From NCBI GenBank assembly GCA_910588125.1, contig CAJUPI010000002.1, forward strand, positions 1 to 64,000: 64,000 nt of DNA, given 5' to 3'. Source of the stretch: an uncultured Lachnospiraceae bacterium (GTDB lineage Bacteria; Bacillota; Clostridia; Lachnospirales; Lachnospiraceae). Both the position numbers and the translations under genes were made by a program. Of this stretch, positions 9,011 through 18,257 are shown one piece after another. The notes under the pieces are model-generated. The model saw only the letters and a list, made by a program, of their open reading frames with translations, was not told the DNA's origin and made no database searches. The first letter of the stretch is position 1. Each line of letters starts with the position of its first letter.

Positions 9011-10015
9011 ATGCCCTTTCAGATAGTCAGAAATGACATAACAAAGGTAAAAGCCGATGCTGTCGTGAATACGGCTAATCCCAATCCGGTTATCGGTGGC
9101 GGTACGGATGCCGCCATCTATAAAGCAGCTGGAGAAAAACTTCTCCTGAAAGAACGTCAGGCTATCGGAAATATAGCTGCTGGTCAGGCTGTGTATACAA
9201 ATGCTTTTCATCTGAAAGCAAAATATATTATTCATACGGTTGGCCCGATATGGATCGACGGAAATCACGGAGAGCGAGATACGCTCCATTTTTGTTATTC
9301 GAATTCTCTACACATGGCCGCAAAGCTTTCCTGCACCAGCATTGCTTTCCCGCTTATTGCAACTGGTGTATATGGTTTTCCCAGGGAGGAAGCCTTGCAG
9401 ATTGCCCTTTCAGAGATCAATAAATTCCTGTTGACATATGATATGAAGGTAATCCTTGTTGTCTTTGACCGGGAGGCATTTGAATTGTCAGGGAAGCTGG
9501 TCGGGGATATAGAAGAATACATAGATGAGTATTCCGTAAAAGCTGTCAGAGATGCAGAATATGGCGGAGAATATAAAAGCTTAGGACACCGCAGGCAGCC
9601 TCGTCTTGCAGAGACGGCATCTCCCATTTTTCCAAGTGCAAGGGGAAAAAGCCTTGATGAGTTTCTCGGAAAAACCAGTGATACTTTCCAGCAACGGCTT
9701 TTTAAGCTGATTGACGATAGTGGTATGGATGACGTGACAGTCTATAAAAAGGCAAACATAGATCGTAAGGTTTTCTCGCGCATCCGCTGCAAAAAGGATT
9801 ATAAACCGAAGAAGAAGACAGCGGTTGCTTTTGCTATTGCGCTGGAGCTGGATATGCCAACTATGCTGGATCTTCTTTCCAGAGCAGAAATTGCTTTCTC
9901 ACCCAGCAGCAGATTTGACCTTATTATCACATATTTCATCACGAATAAAGTCTATGACATATACGAGATAAATGCTGCACTGTTTAAATACGGACAGCCG
10001 ATTCTTGGAGAATGA
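9011..10015 (+). CDS. Macro-domain ADP-ribose-binding protein with extra C-terminal domain
   Basis: A 334-residue protein. Residues 1-165 form a macro domain with VVNTANPNPVIGGGTDAAIY (ADP-ribose loop 1) and FPLIATGVYGFP (loop 2), typical of enzymes that bind or remove ADP-ribose. After a linker, about 212-334 (SLDEFLGKTSDTFQQRLFKL onward) form an all-helical domain with KKANIDRKVFSRIRCKKDYK and an XRE-like AFAIALELDMPTMLDLLSRA block. I have seen similar tails on other Clostridial proteins but know no established function; nucleic-acid binding is plausible. The RBS AAAGGAGG lies 10 nt upstream of the start. The gene sits 44 bp after res and before an ADP-ribosylglycohydrolase, so ADP-ribose handling seems linked to this island. 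Confidence 0.88.
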   Translation: MPFQIVRNDITKVKADAVVNTANPNPVIGGGTDAAIYKAAGEKLLLKERQAIGNIAAGQAVYTNAFHLKAKYIIHTVGPIWIDGNHGERDTLHFCYSNSLHMAAKLSCTSIAFPLIATGVYGFPREEALQIALSEINKFLLTYDMKVILVVFDREAFELSGKLVGDIEEYIDEYSVKAVRDAEYGGEYKSLGHRRQPRLAETASPIFPSARGKSLDEFLGKTSDTFQQRLFKLIDDSGMDDVTVYKKANIDRKVFSRIRCKKDYKPKKKTAVAFAIALELDMPTMLDLLSRAEIAFSPSSRFDLIITYFITNKVYDIYEINAALFKYGQPILGE

Positions 10016-10181
10016 TTGAAAAGTCGGCGATGGCGCGAGGGGGCGGTATTTGTCGCTTGGCAAACGACCATTCCTTTTCCTTTATCAGTTATACTGGCAC
10101 CATCAAAGGCCGGTGATGAGTATGCAAAAGATAGGATTCGCCGGTGAGAAAATTAAGACTATGGAATTTAAAGGAGGTATT

Positions 10182-10994
10182 ATGTACGGAGCGATTTTAG
10201 GTGATATGATTGGCGCACCTTATGAATTTGACAGAAGTCCGAAGACAAAGGAATTTCCCCTTTTTAGCAGAGAAACAGAGTTTACAGATGATTCGGTGAT
10301 GACCATAGCAGTTGCCGAGGCAATAATGGCAACTATGGGTGAGCCGGAAGATACTGTAAAACAGGCGCTGATCCAATCTATGCGGAAATGGGGACGCAAA
10401 TATCCTTATGCCGGATACGGCGGGAGGTTTAACCGCTGGCTGAAAGCGAGTAATCCACAGCCCTACGGCAGCTTTGGAAATGGCTCGGCGATGAGAGTAT
10501 CGTCTGTGGGGTGGCTGTTTGACACCATTGAGGAAACACGAAGGGTTGCAAAGCTTACCGCTGAAGTAACGCATAATCATCCGGAGGGCATCAAAGGAGC
10601 GGAAGTGACAGCAACTGTAATCTTTATGGCAAGAAGTGGCAAATCCAAGCCCGAGATAAAGGATTACATCATCCGTGAATTTAGCTATGATTTATCTCGC
10701 ACTGCAGACGAAATCAGGCCAGCCTATCATCATGTAGAGTCTTGTCAGGAAACCGTACCGGAGGCAATCACGGCATTCCTTGAAGGCGTGGATTTTGAGG
10801 ATGTAATCCGGACGGCGGTTTCCCTTGGCGGTGATTGCGATACCCTGACCTGTATTGCCGGGGGGATGGCGGAAGCGTTTTATGGAGTGCCGGAGGATAT
10901 GAAGGCGGAATGCAAAAAGCGTTTGCCGCAGGATATGCTGGGAGTATTGGACTATTTTGACGAGATAATGGATTCCTCAAAACAGACCAGTTGA
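10182..10994 (+). CDS. ADP-ribosylglycohydrolase family protein
   Basis: A 270-residue DraG/ARH-type hydrolase that removes ADP-ribose from proteins or related substrates using a binuclear Mg site. YGAILGDMIGAPYEF opens the fold, FTDDSVMT supplies metal ligands, GNGSAMRV is conserved, and the C-terminal GGDCDTLTCIAGGMAEA carries the second metal motif (usually G-x-D-T-D). The start is ATG 10182 behind AAAGGAGG; upstream in-frame ATGs lack an RBS. The gene follows the macro-domain gene on the same strand with a 166-bp gap. A promoter for the next gene overlaps its stop codon. Confidence 0.92.
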   Translation: MYGAILGDMIGAPYEFDRSPKTKEFPLFSRETEFTDDSVMTIAVAEAIMATMGEPEDTVKQALIQSMRKWGRKYPYAGYGGRFNRWLKASNPQPYGSFGNGSAMRVSSVGWLFDTIEETRRVAKLTAEVTHNHPEGIKGAEVTATVIFMARSGKSKPEIKDYIIREFSYDLSRTADEIRPAYHHVESCQETVPEAITAFLEGVDFEDVIRTAVSLGGDCDTLTCIAGGMAEAFYGVPEDMKAECKKRLPQDMLGVLDYFDEIMDSSKQTS

Positions 10995-11019
10995 AAAACC
11001 GCCTGCAAGATGGTAAAAT
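10991..11019 (+). promoter_or_regulatory. Sigma-A promoter of the hybrid kinase gene
   Basis: TTGAAA at 10991-10996 and TAAAAT at 11014-11019 with a 17-bp spacer, overlapping the stop of the ADP-ribosylglycohydrolase gene and about 95 bp upstream of the kinase. Confidence 0.6.
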
Positions 11020-11114
11020 ATGGAGTATGACAAGGCAGGAGGACTCTTTTGGCAAAGAACAGACAGAAAACCAGGAGCCACCATGCTTTTTGACAGGAGG
11101 CAGTTCAATAAGCT

Positions 11115-13319
11115 ATGGGCAAGGAGACGGACGGAGTTAAAAAAAATGCATATTCCCAAATGAAGGAACGCTTTCGGCTGGTGACGGCTGTGAGTATTTT
11201 ACTGGCAGTGGTGCTTATTTCAACGGGATGGCTATTCAAAAGCTCACAGACGACGACGGAGGCAGCCGTTTATGATGTCAGTGAGCTGTATCTGGAGGAG
11301 TTGACAATCCATAAAGTGCATCAGCTTACTAGTACCCTGGACAGCCAGATTCAGCAGTTGTTCGTGACAATTCATGCCCTTAGAAAATCCGATTTGTCGG
11401 ATCAGAAGACAATGCAGGAATTTATCGGACAAATGCAGCTTAGCAATGGTTTTGATTTTTTTGCACTGATAGATGAACAGGGAAATGTTTATACAAGAAA
11501 TGCGGTATTGTACGGTGGAACCCAATTTGTTTTTGGCGGGAATGCATTTATTAGACCGCGTATTTCTTTGGATCAGAATCTGGATCAAAGAGATTTGGTG
11601 CTGATTACGATTCCAATGGAGAACTGGTGGATGGAGGGCCGCAGGCTGACAGCGGCCACTGTAGGGATAGATGCAGAGGAGATTGCATCCGGATTGTCCT
11701 TAAGCGGAAATACCGGCCGTTCTTTTTGCAATATCATTATGCCTGACGGCAGCTATGTTATCCGAACTCCTCATGATCATTTGGGAGATAATCAAAATTT
11801 GTTTTTAACCCTGGAGAATAATGCCTGTTTCGAAAAAGGGACGTCGCTTGAACTCTGGCAAAAGAATTTGCGGGAAGGACAGGCAGGCATGGTTGTCTAT
11901 GGCTTACAGGATATTCTCCACTATACCTATTATATGCCGATTGAAGGAACGGACTGGTTTATTACAACGACTCTCCATTATGATCTGATCAGCGGGAACG
12001 TCGATGTGATCCGGACAACATTGACCAGAAACAGTATATTTCAGCTTCTGTTGATTTTGCTTATTCTTCTGGCATTGCTTGTGGTTTATGCTTTCATGCA
12101 TAAAAGGAATGATCGTTTATGGATGGAAAAAATGCAGGCGGAAGAGAGCAGCAAAGCGAAAAGCGTATTCTTGTCGAATATGTCCCATGATATCCGCACA
12201 CCGATGAATGCGATCATTGGATTTACCAATCTGGCGATTAAAAATGTGGAGGAACCGGATAAGGTCAGAGATTATTTGGCTAAGATCCTGGCTTCCGGCA
12301 ATCATCTGCTGGCTTTGGTTAATGATGTACTGGAAATGAGCCGTATTGAAAGCGGGAAGATCCAGCTGGAAGAGAGCGCGTGTGATCTTTCAGAAATACT
12401 CTATGATCTGAAAAACATTATTTTCGGCCAGATTCAGCATAAACAACAGGAATTTTTGATAGACGATACGGATTTGATTCAGAAAAATGTTTATTGTGAC
12501 AAGCTACGGATGAACCAGATACTTTTGAATTTGCTGGGGAATGCCATTAAGTTTACTCCGGCAGGAGGAAAGATTTCCGTCCGTGTGGAACAGCAGGAAA
12601 ATGCGCCCAGGGGCTATGGGGCTTATGTGATTCGGGTAAAAGATAATGGTATCGGTATGACGCCGGAATTTGCAAAAAAAGTATTTATCCCTTTTGAGAG
12701 GGAACGGACATCCACGGTCAGCGGGATCCAGGGAACGGGGCTCGGCATGTCTATTACCAAAAATATAGTGGATCGGATGAACGGTACGATTGAGGTGGTG
12801 ACAGCACCGGGACAAGGAACGGAATTTATTGTAAAAGTGAATCTCAGGCTTCAGGAAAAACAAGAGAAACCGGCAAAGACGGATGCAATCCCGGCAATAC
12901 AAGAAGAGGAGGAAAACGCATTTGATTTTCAGGGCAGAAGGATTCTGCTGGTAGAAGACAATGAACTGAACCGGGAAATCGCGCGGGAGATCCTGACGGA
13001 AGCTGGTTTTGAGGTGGATGAAGAAGAGAATGGTCTGGCTGCTGTGGAAAGGATTCAAAGCTTGTTACCGGGATATTATGATGTGGTTTTGATGGATATC
13101 CAAATGCCGGTTATGGATGGCTATGAAGCAACCAGGACTATACGTGCCCTGGAAAATACGAAGCTGGCAGGGGTTCCGATTATTGCCATGACAGCGAATG
13201 CTTTTGAGGAAGATCGGCAGGCGGCGCTGGATACAGGAATGAACGGGCATCTGGCAAAGCCTGTTGATGCCGGGAAATTATTTGAGGTGCTGGCTGAAAT
13301 AATAGAGACTGCCAGATGA
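11115..13319 (+). CDS. Hybrid sensor histidine kinase with C-terminal receiver domain
   Basis: A 734-residue membrane sensor. TM1 is about 21-40, an extracytoplasmic sensor region (probably Cache-like) spans 45-300, and TM2 is about 303-326. HisKA has the phospho-acceptor His358 in NMSHDIRTPMNAI. HATPase motifs are NLLGNAIKFTP, DNGIGM and GTGLGMSI. A receiver domain follows, with VEDNELNR and the phospho-acceptor Asp661 in LMDIQMPVMDGYEATR, then AMTANAF and the conserved Lys in HLAKPVD. No output or Hpt domain is present and no dedicated response regulator is adjacent, so the pathway is unknown. The start is uncertain: ATG 11115 has a distant AGGAGG, and ATG 11160 (after AAGGAG at 11120) is an alternative. 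Confidence 0.92.
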   Translation: MGKETDGVKKNAYSQMKERFRLVTAVSILLAVVLISTGWLFKSSQTTTEAAVYDVSELYLEELTIHKVHQLTSTLDSQIQQLFVTIHALRKSDLSDQKTMQEFIGQMQLSNGFDFFALIDEQGNVYTRNAVLYGGTQFVFGGNAFIRPRISLDQNLDQRDLVLITIPMENWWMEGRRLTAATVGIDAEEIASGLSLSGNTGRSFCNIIMPDGSYVIRTPHDHLGDNQNLFLTLENNACFEKGTSLELWQKNLREGQAGMVVYGLQDILHYTYYMPIEGTDWFITTTLHYDLISGNVDVIRTTLTRNSIFQLLLILLILLALLVVYAFMHKRNDRLWMEKMQAEESSKAKSVFLSNMSHDIRTPMNAIIGFTNLAIKNVEEPDKVRDYLAKILASGNHLLALVNDVLEMSRIESGKIQLEESACDLSEILYDLKNIIFGQIQHKQQEFLIDDTDLIQKNVYCDKLRMNQILLNLLGNAIKFTPAGGKISVRVEQQENAPRGYGAYVIRVKDNGIGMTPEFAKKVFIPFERERTSTVSGIQGTGLGMSITKNIVDRMNGTIEVVTAPGQGTEFIVKVNLRLQEKQEKPAKTDAIPAIQEEEENAFDFQGRRILLVEDNELNREIAREILTEAGFEVDEEENGLAAVERIQSLLPGYYDVVLMDIQMPVMDGYEATRTIRALENTKLAGVPIIAMTANAFEEDRQAALDTGMNGHLAKPVDAGKLFEVLAEIIETAR

Positions 13320-13337
13320 AGAAAAGGGGGTACGGGC

Positions 13338-13366
13338 TTGATCCTGTCTTTTTTCTGTGGTATAGT
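13338..13366 (+). promoter_or_regulatory. Promoter of the A-T-C synthetase gene
   Basis: TTGATC at 13338-13343, 17-bp spacer, TATAGT at 13361-13366, about 48 bp upstream of the ATG. Confidence 0.6.
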
Positions 13367-13413
13367 GGGGACGGAACTTTTGGAAGGAACTGGAAATCAG
13401 AGGAGCTTATCTC

Positions 13414-16400
13414 ATGATTACATATCAAAATACAAAAACGATTTACGACCTGGTGCAGAATGCCGGCCGGGAACATGGAGATCACGTTTTTCTCCGTTAT
13501 GAGGAGAATGACGTGATTTTTGACGTTACTTATCGGGAGTTTGCGGCGGAGTGCAGCGCGGTGTCCGCCTGGGTTTCCAGGCAGGACAGAGAATTCGGAC
13601 ATAAGGTTAAGGTAGGGCTTCTGGGAAGCAGCAGCCATCATTATCTGACTGTGATGTTGGGAGTTATGAGCAATGGCAATGTCAGTGTCCCGCTGGATAT
13701 TCAGATGAATGTGGAAACTTTCGCCGATTGCCTGAACCGTTCGGATGTGGATATTTTGTTCTATGACTGGGATCATCATGTGCTGGTAGAGGGAGTGAAG
13801 GACAAATGTCCGAATGTCAAGGCATACTTTTCTTTGCAGCACGGCAGGCATGTGCCCTGCTCGGACAATATTTTACAGGAATATGCGGGGCGGACGGCGA
13901 CTCCGGAGGTTTCGCCGGAGGATCTGGCGATGATCCTCTTTACTTCCGGGACAACGGGGCGGGGAAAAGGAGTGATGCTCTCTAACGGCAATCTGATCGA
14001 TAATACCTTTTGTACTACGGATACCGATCATCCGGAGCGGGAGATCTATTTAAATGTATTGCCGATCCATCACGTTTTCTGTATCAACGGAGATGTGCTG
14101 ATTGTGCTGCGCTATGGAGGAATGCTGTGTCTGAACCGTGATATGTCCAAGCTGGCGGCACATATCCAGCTCTTTCAGCCGACGGTTATCCGCATGGTGC
14201 CGATGATTGCCAAGACTTTGTATAACCGTATTGCGATCATGTCCCGGCAGAGCGGCCAGCCGGTAGGAAAAGTGCGTGCACAGGTATTAGGAAAGAACCT
14301 GCATAAGATCATCAGCGGCGGCGGTTATCTGGCGCCTGATCTGGCGGCCAATTATCGTGGGCTTGGCATTGCAATCGCTCAGGGATATGGGATGTCAGAG
14401 TGTTCACCGAAGATATCCTCGCCTGACTGGAGCCGTCCGGACAAGGTGGCTTCGGTGGGAAGGATTGTCGATCGCTGCCAGGTGCGGATAGTAGAAGGAG
14501 AGATCCAGGTGAAAAGTCCTTCTGTGATGATCGGGTATTATAAAGAACCGGACAAGACGGCGGAAGCGATTACCGGGGACGGCTGGCTGTGCACCGGGGA
14601 TCTCGGCTATGTGGATGAAGAGGGGTTTCTCTATCTGACCGGCAGAAAGAAAAATCTTATCATTCTAAGTAATGGAGAAAATGTGGCTCCCGAGCAAATA
14701 GAGAATCTGTTTGAGGATGATCGGATTATCGAGGACATTCTGGTATTTGGAGAGAATGATATGGTGACGGCAGAGGTGTATCCGAACTTCAAATATGCAG
14801 AGGTGGCGGGCATCACAGATATTGAAGCGGTGGTATCTGAGATTATCAAAAAGCATAATGAGGATTTGCCGACCTTTAAACGGATATTGAATTTCCGGCT
14901 GCGGGAAACGCCGTTTGCCAAGACTTCTTCCAAAAAGATTATCCGCAATCAGTATTTTAGCCAGAAAAAGAGGGAAGAGGAAGAACTGAGGAATGTCCGC
15001 CGGCCGGAGAATGAGCAGCAGGAGCAGATCTACGACTGCATATCTGCCGTGCTGGGACACCGGCGCTTTGGGATTGATACTGATATTTATACGGCAGGGC
15101 TGGATTCTCTGGGGAGCGTGCTGCTGCTGACGGATCTGTATGAACGTCTGGGTATATCCATCACGCTGAATGATCTGGCCAGCCATACCTCCGTATTGGC
15201 ATTGGAGGCGTTTATCCAGGAGGCAAAGGAGCGGACACCCGTGGACTTTGCCGTGAAGGAAATCTATCCGCTGACCAATTTACAGCTTTATTTTGCCTAT
15301 GTGATGCGGGGGAATACGACGGCTAACCTGCCATTCCTTTTTAAGCTGGATGACAGTGTGGATTTGGACAGGCTGAAAAAGGCGGTGGAGGATGTTTTTG
15401 ATGTGCATCCGGGATTGAAAGCGGTGGTACAGCTTCATGAAGGGGCATTCAAGAATTTCCGCCATGATGAGAGCCGGATTGATGTGCTGGTGATGGCAAT
15501 GAGCGATGTACAGTGGAAGGAATACAAAAAAGGCCTTTTAAAGCCATACCTGTATACGGAAAATGAACCGCTGTATCATGTGGGAATTTACCGCACGGAT
15601 TCTGCCAATTATCTGTTCTTTGATATTGCTCACATTATGGGAGACGGCATCACCATGAATGTTTTGTTTGAGGATATCAACCGGCTTTATGCCGGAGAGC
15701 AGGTAGAGAAGGAAACGTACAGCTTTTTTGAGTATATTCTGGATGAGAAGGACCGGGATGCGAGAGGGCTGCGCAAGGAGAATGAAGCATACTTCCAAAA
15801 ATTGATGGAAGGCTTCCGGATCCGCAAGAGTATTCTCAATTTAAAAGATTCCTATGATCTTTCCCAGGGAGAGAATGCATCGTTAAAAGAGCGTTTCCAG
15901 AGTCTGAACCGCAAAGCGTTGACAGCTTTCGGCCGCAAATATGGCGTGTCGGAAAATGCGATCTTTTTGACTGCTTATAATTATTGTATCGGTATTTTCA
16001 GCAACGAGAAAGATACGATCAGTTCGAGTATCCACAGCGGAAGGACGGACAGCCGCTGGGCAAGGCTGGCAGGCCCGCTCTTTTTAACGTATTATTTCCG
16101 ATATACCAATATCCCCCATGAGACAGTGCCGCAGCTATTGCAAAGATCCGGGCGGCAGATCATGGATACTATGCGCTGCTATATTTCCAATCTTCACGCA
16201 GATGAGATGTTCTTTCAGTATCAGGGGGATATCCTGAATATCGATCAGATCGGCGGCGCCCCGGCGGAGAGAATGAAGATTCAGTTGGACTCCCTGCCGT
16301 TCCATTTGCAGGTGATGTCGGATGAAAAAGGGTATTTTTATGAGCTGCGCTATTGGAAAAACCGGTTTGACCGGGAGCAGTTAAAGATTTTTATGATCAG

Positions 16401-17019
16401 CCTGGAGGCCGTGGTAGGGGCGATGTTAGAAGAGCCTTCGGTACGTCGCCTGAAAAGGCATCTGCCGGAGCCGATTTTTCCCAAGCATTACCGAATTACT
16501 GCCGGGGCTGTGAACCGGGAGGCCGGCTGTGAATTGATTCCGGAGGTCAGGCGGGATGTACGGGTGAAGGCGTATGTCTTTGATGACGGATGCCGGAAGC
16601 AACCGTTTGGAGCTTGGGGAAATCTGTATATTATGGATCATCCGACTACTGGATGGGTGGATAAGATCACGAATCCCTATGGAGAAGGCGTACTGTATCA
16701 AACGGGACGAGTGGCCAGGATTCTTCCGGACGGGAGTTTGGATCTGCTGGAGAATGGCGGCCGGACGGTGATGCAGGAGAGCATTACAGGAAGGAATTTT
16801 TTGGATCTGGCCCGGCTGGAGCGGATCCTTTTGGAATATGAGGGAATCGACGAGGCGAAGGCATATGTGCGATATGCAGAAGAAAATAAGACGATTCTGG
16901 AGGCGGAGATCTGCGGGGCGGCAGAGCCGGATCGGGAGTCGCTGACGGGATATTTGCAGGAAAATTGTGAGAAGGCTCTGATACCGGAAAGCATCCGGTT
17001 TGTGAGAAAGGCCGGATAG
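13414..17019 (+). CDS. Stand-alone NRPS-like adenylation-carrier-condensation protein
   Basis: A 1201-residue multidomain enzyme. Residues 1-510 are an adenylate-forming domain close in style to acyl-CoA ligases: LFTSGTTGRGKGVML (A3), QGYGMSEC (A5), CTGDLGYVDEEGFLYLTGRK (A7-A8) and a KTSSKKI A10 lysine. A carrier domain (about 525-605) has AGLDSL with Ser565 as the phosphopantetheine site. A condensation-type acyltransferase (about 620-1020) has AHIMGDG, with His740 catalytic and the first histidine of HHxxxDG replaced by Ala. The last 180 residues resemble a stunted second adenylation C-subdomain without the ATP core. No phosphopantetheinyl transferase, thioesterase or export gene is adjacent. 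It probably activates one acyl or aminoacyl group, loads it on its own carrier and transfers it to an unknown acceptor. Confidence 0.85.
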   Translation: MITYQNTKTIYDLVQNAGREHGDHVFLRYEENDVIFDVTYREFAAECSAVSAWVSRQDREFGHKVKVGLLGSSSHHYLTVMLGVMSNGNVSVPLDIQMNVETFADCLNRSDVDILFYDWDHHVLVEGVKDKCPNVKAYFSLQHGRHVPCSDNILQEYAGRTATPEVSPEDLAMILFTSGTTGRGKGVMLSNGNLIDNTFCTTDTDHPEREIYLNVLPIHHVFCINGDVLIVLRYGGMLCLNRDMSKLAAHIQLFQPTVIRMVPMIAKTLYNRIAIMSRQSGQPVGKVRAQVLGKNLHKIISGGGYLAPDLAANYRGLGIAIAQGYGMSECSPKISSPDWSRPDKVASVGRIVDRCQVRIVEGEIQVKSPSVMIGYYKEPDKTAEAITGDGWLCTGDLGYVDEEGFLYLTGRKKNLIILSNGENVAPEQIENLFEDDRIIEDILVFGENDMVTAEVYPNFKYAEVAGITDIEAVVSEIIKKHNEDLPTFKRILNFRLRETPFAKTSSKKIIRNQYFSQKKREEEELRNVRRPENEQQEQIYDCISAVLGHRRFGIDTDIYTAGLDSLGSVLLLTDLYERLGISITLNDLASHTSVLALEAFIQEAKERTPVDFAVKEIYPLTNLQLYFAYVMRGNTTANLPFLFKLDDSVDLDRLKKAVEDVFDVHPGLKAVVQLHEGAFKNFRHDESRIDVLVMAMSDVQWKEYKKGLLKPYLYTENEPLYHVGIYRTDSANYLFFDIAHIMGDGITMNVLFEDINRLYAGEQVEKETYSFFEYILDEKDRDARGLRKENEAYFQKLMEGFRIRKSILNLKDSYDLSQGENASLKERFQSLNRKALTAFGRKYGVSENAIFLTAYNYCIGIFSNEKDTISSSIHSGRTDSRWARLAGPLFLTYYFRYTNIPHETVPQLLQRSGRQIMDTMRCYISNLHADEMFFQYQGDILNIDQIGGAPAERMKIQLDSLPFHLQVMSDEKGYFYELRYWKNRFDREQLKIFMISLEAVVGAMLEEPSVRRLKRHLPEPIFPKHYRITAGAVNREAGCELIPEVRRDVRVKAYVFDDGCRKQPFGAWGNLYIMDHPTTGWVDKITNPYGEGVLYQTGRVARILPDGSLDLLENGGRTVMQESITGRNFLDLARLERILLEYEGIDEAKAYVRYAEENKTILEAEICGAAEPDRESLTGYLQENCEKALIPESIRFVRKAG

Positions 17020-17034
17020 CAGCAGGGAAAGGGC

Positions 17035-17063
17035 TTGTGGATCTCGGGGGTATGTGATATACT
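17035..17063 (+). promoter_or_regulatory. Promoter of the queuosine salvage operon
   Basis: TTGTGG at 17035-17040, 17-bp spacer, TATACT at 17058-17063, with an extended -10 TGA directly before it. Transcription would start about 15-20 nt before the riboswitch. Confidence 0.6.
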
Positions 17064-17082
17064 CTCGAAAGTAAGTGAGAAT

Positions 17083-17119
17083 AGACTGGTTCGAAAACCT
17101 CCCAGCATAAAAAACTAGG
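17083..17119 (+). promoter_or_regulatory. preQ1-I-like riboswitch aptamer
   Basis: The segment has the layout of the very small preQ1 class I aptamer: a short stem (CTGG at 86-89 with CCAG at 102-105 of the 17,000 block), a C/A-rich loop starting TTCGAAAACC, then the diagnostic A-rich tail TAAAAAACTAGG. It lies between a sigma-A promoter and a terminator hairpin, upstream of genes that look like queuine/queuosine salvage. The final GG of the aptamer is also the first GG of the terminator stem, so the two structures compete. Ligand binding would be expected to change read-through; the sign is not certain from sequence. Confidence 0.8.
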
Positions 17120-17156
17120 CACAGAGTACACACTGCCAAAGCAGGGTGCCGTTTTT
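17118..17156 (+). terminator. Terminator attached to the preQ1-like riboswitch
   Basis: A two-part hairpin: GGCAC (17118-17122) pairs with GTGCC (17146-17150), with an inner stem CTGC/GCAG (17133-17136 and 17141-17144), followed by TTTTT at 17152-17156. It precedes the nucleoside hydrolase start by about 95 nt. Confidence 0.75.
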
Positions 17157-17250
17157 GTAGCTGTTGCCAGGAGATCGGGGCAGAAGCTTATGAGAATGGC
17201 ATCCTTTTTTATGTTGGGTGAAGGATGCCGGGAGAGGAGCCTTATTTGGG

Positions 17251-18231
17251 ATGAACAGACGACGAGTCATTATTGATTGTGATCCGGGGATTGATGACAG
17301 TCTGGCATTGATGCTGGCGCTTTCATCAGAGGAGCTGGAGGTAGCCGGGATTACTATTGTTTGCGGCAACGGCCCGGCAGAGATGGGATTTTCGAATGCG
17401 AAAAAGATATTGAGGCAGATGGGACGGCTGGACGTACCGGTATTTTTAGGAGCAGAGCATCCGCTTAAGCGGGAATATGTCAATGCGTTGGATACCCATG
17501 GGGCAGATGCACTTGGGGGGAGTTTTTTACCGGAGGCCTTTGTAGGGGCGCCACAAAAGGGAGCAGTGGAATTTTTGGAAAAAGAACTCTTGCAGGCGAA
17601 TTGCTCCATGATTGCGCTGGGGCCGTTGACAAATCTGGCATTATTGATAAAGAAGAATCCAAAGGCTTATGAGCGGATGGAGGAACTGGTTTCGATGGGA
17701 GGGAATTTTCGGAGCCACGGGAATTGTTCTCCGGTAGCAGAGTATAATTATTGGGCAGATCCGGATGCGGCTGCTCTTGTCTATGAGACGGCGGCAAAGC
17801 TGGGAAAAAAGATTTCCATGGTGGGTCTGGATGTGACCAGAAGGATTGTGCTGACTCCGGATTTGCTGTCGTATATGAAACGGCTGGACAGAAAGATGGG
17901 AGCTTTTGTGGAGCGGATAACAAAGTTTTATTTTGATTTTCACTGGGAATGGGAGCATCTTATCGGCTGTGTAATCAATGATCCCCTGGCAGTAGCTTAT
18001 TTTTTGGATCGAAGCTTATGTAATGGCCGGGAGGCTTATGTGGCAGTGGAAACAGGAGGACTTTCCCTTGGGCAAAGCGTGGTGGATGCCGAAGGGTTTT
18101 ATCGAAGAGCGTCTAATGCAGTAGTGATGACAGAGACGGATCCGCTGCGTTTTTTTCAGATGTTTTTTGGACGGATTCTGAGGCTGAAGGAAGAGCAGTT
18201 GGATTTGCTGCCGGTGCTGGTGCGCCGGTGA
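17251..18231 (+). CDS. queK: Nucleoside hydrolase, probable queuosine nucleosidase (QueK-like)
   Basis: A 326-residue IU-nucleoside hydrolase that splits the N-glycosidic bond of a ribonucleoside. The calcium site DCDPGIDD lies near residue 9, with the conserved NPKAYERMEELVSMGGNF and YNYWADPDAAALV (second metal loop) further on. Nearby are a preQ1-like riboswitch, an ECF S component and a radical SAM enzyme; this set matches the gut-bacterial queuosine salvage pathway described in Clostridioides difficile, where the nucleosidase frees queuine from queuosine. Substrate assignment therefore rests on context. The start is ATG 17251 (GAGGAG 11 nt upstream); an in-frame GTG at 17218 has a weaker context. 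Confidence 0.8.
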   Translation: MNRRRVIIDCDPGIDDSLALMLALSSEELEVAGITIVCGNGPAEMGFSNAKKILRQMGRLDVPVFLGAEHPLKREYVNALDTHGADALGGSFLPEAFVGAPQKGAVEFLEKELLQANCSMIALGPLTNLALLIKKNPKAYERMEELVSMGGNFRSHGNCSPVAEYNYWADPDAAALVYETAAKLGKKISMVGLDVTRRIVLTPDLLSYMKRLDRKMGAFVERITKFYFDFHWEWEHLIGCVINDPLAVAYFLDRSLCNGREAYVAVETGGLSLGQSVVDAEGFYRRASNAVVMTETDPLRFFQMFFGRILRLKEEQLDLLPVLVRR

Positions 18232-18257
18232 GAGAAAGGGAAGGGGACAAGACAGGG

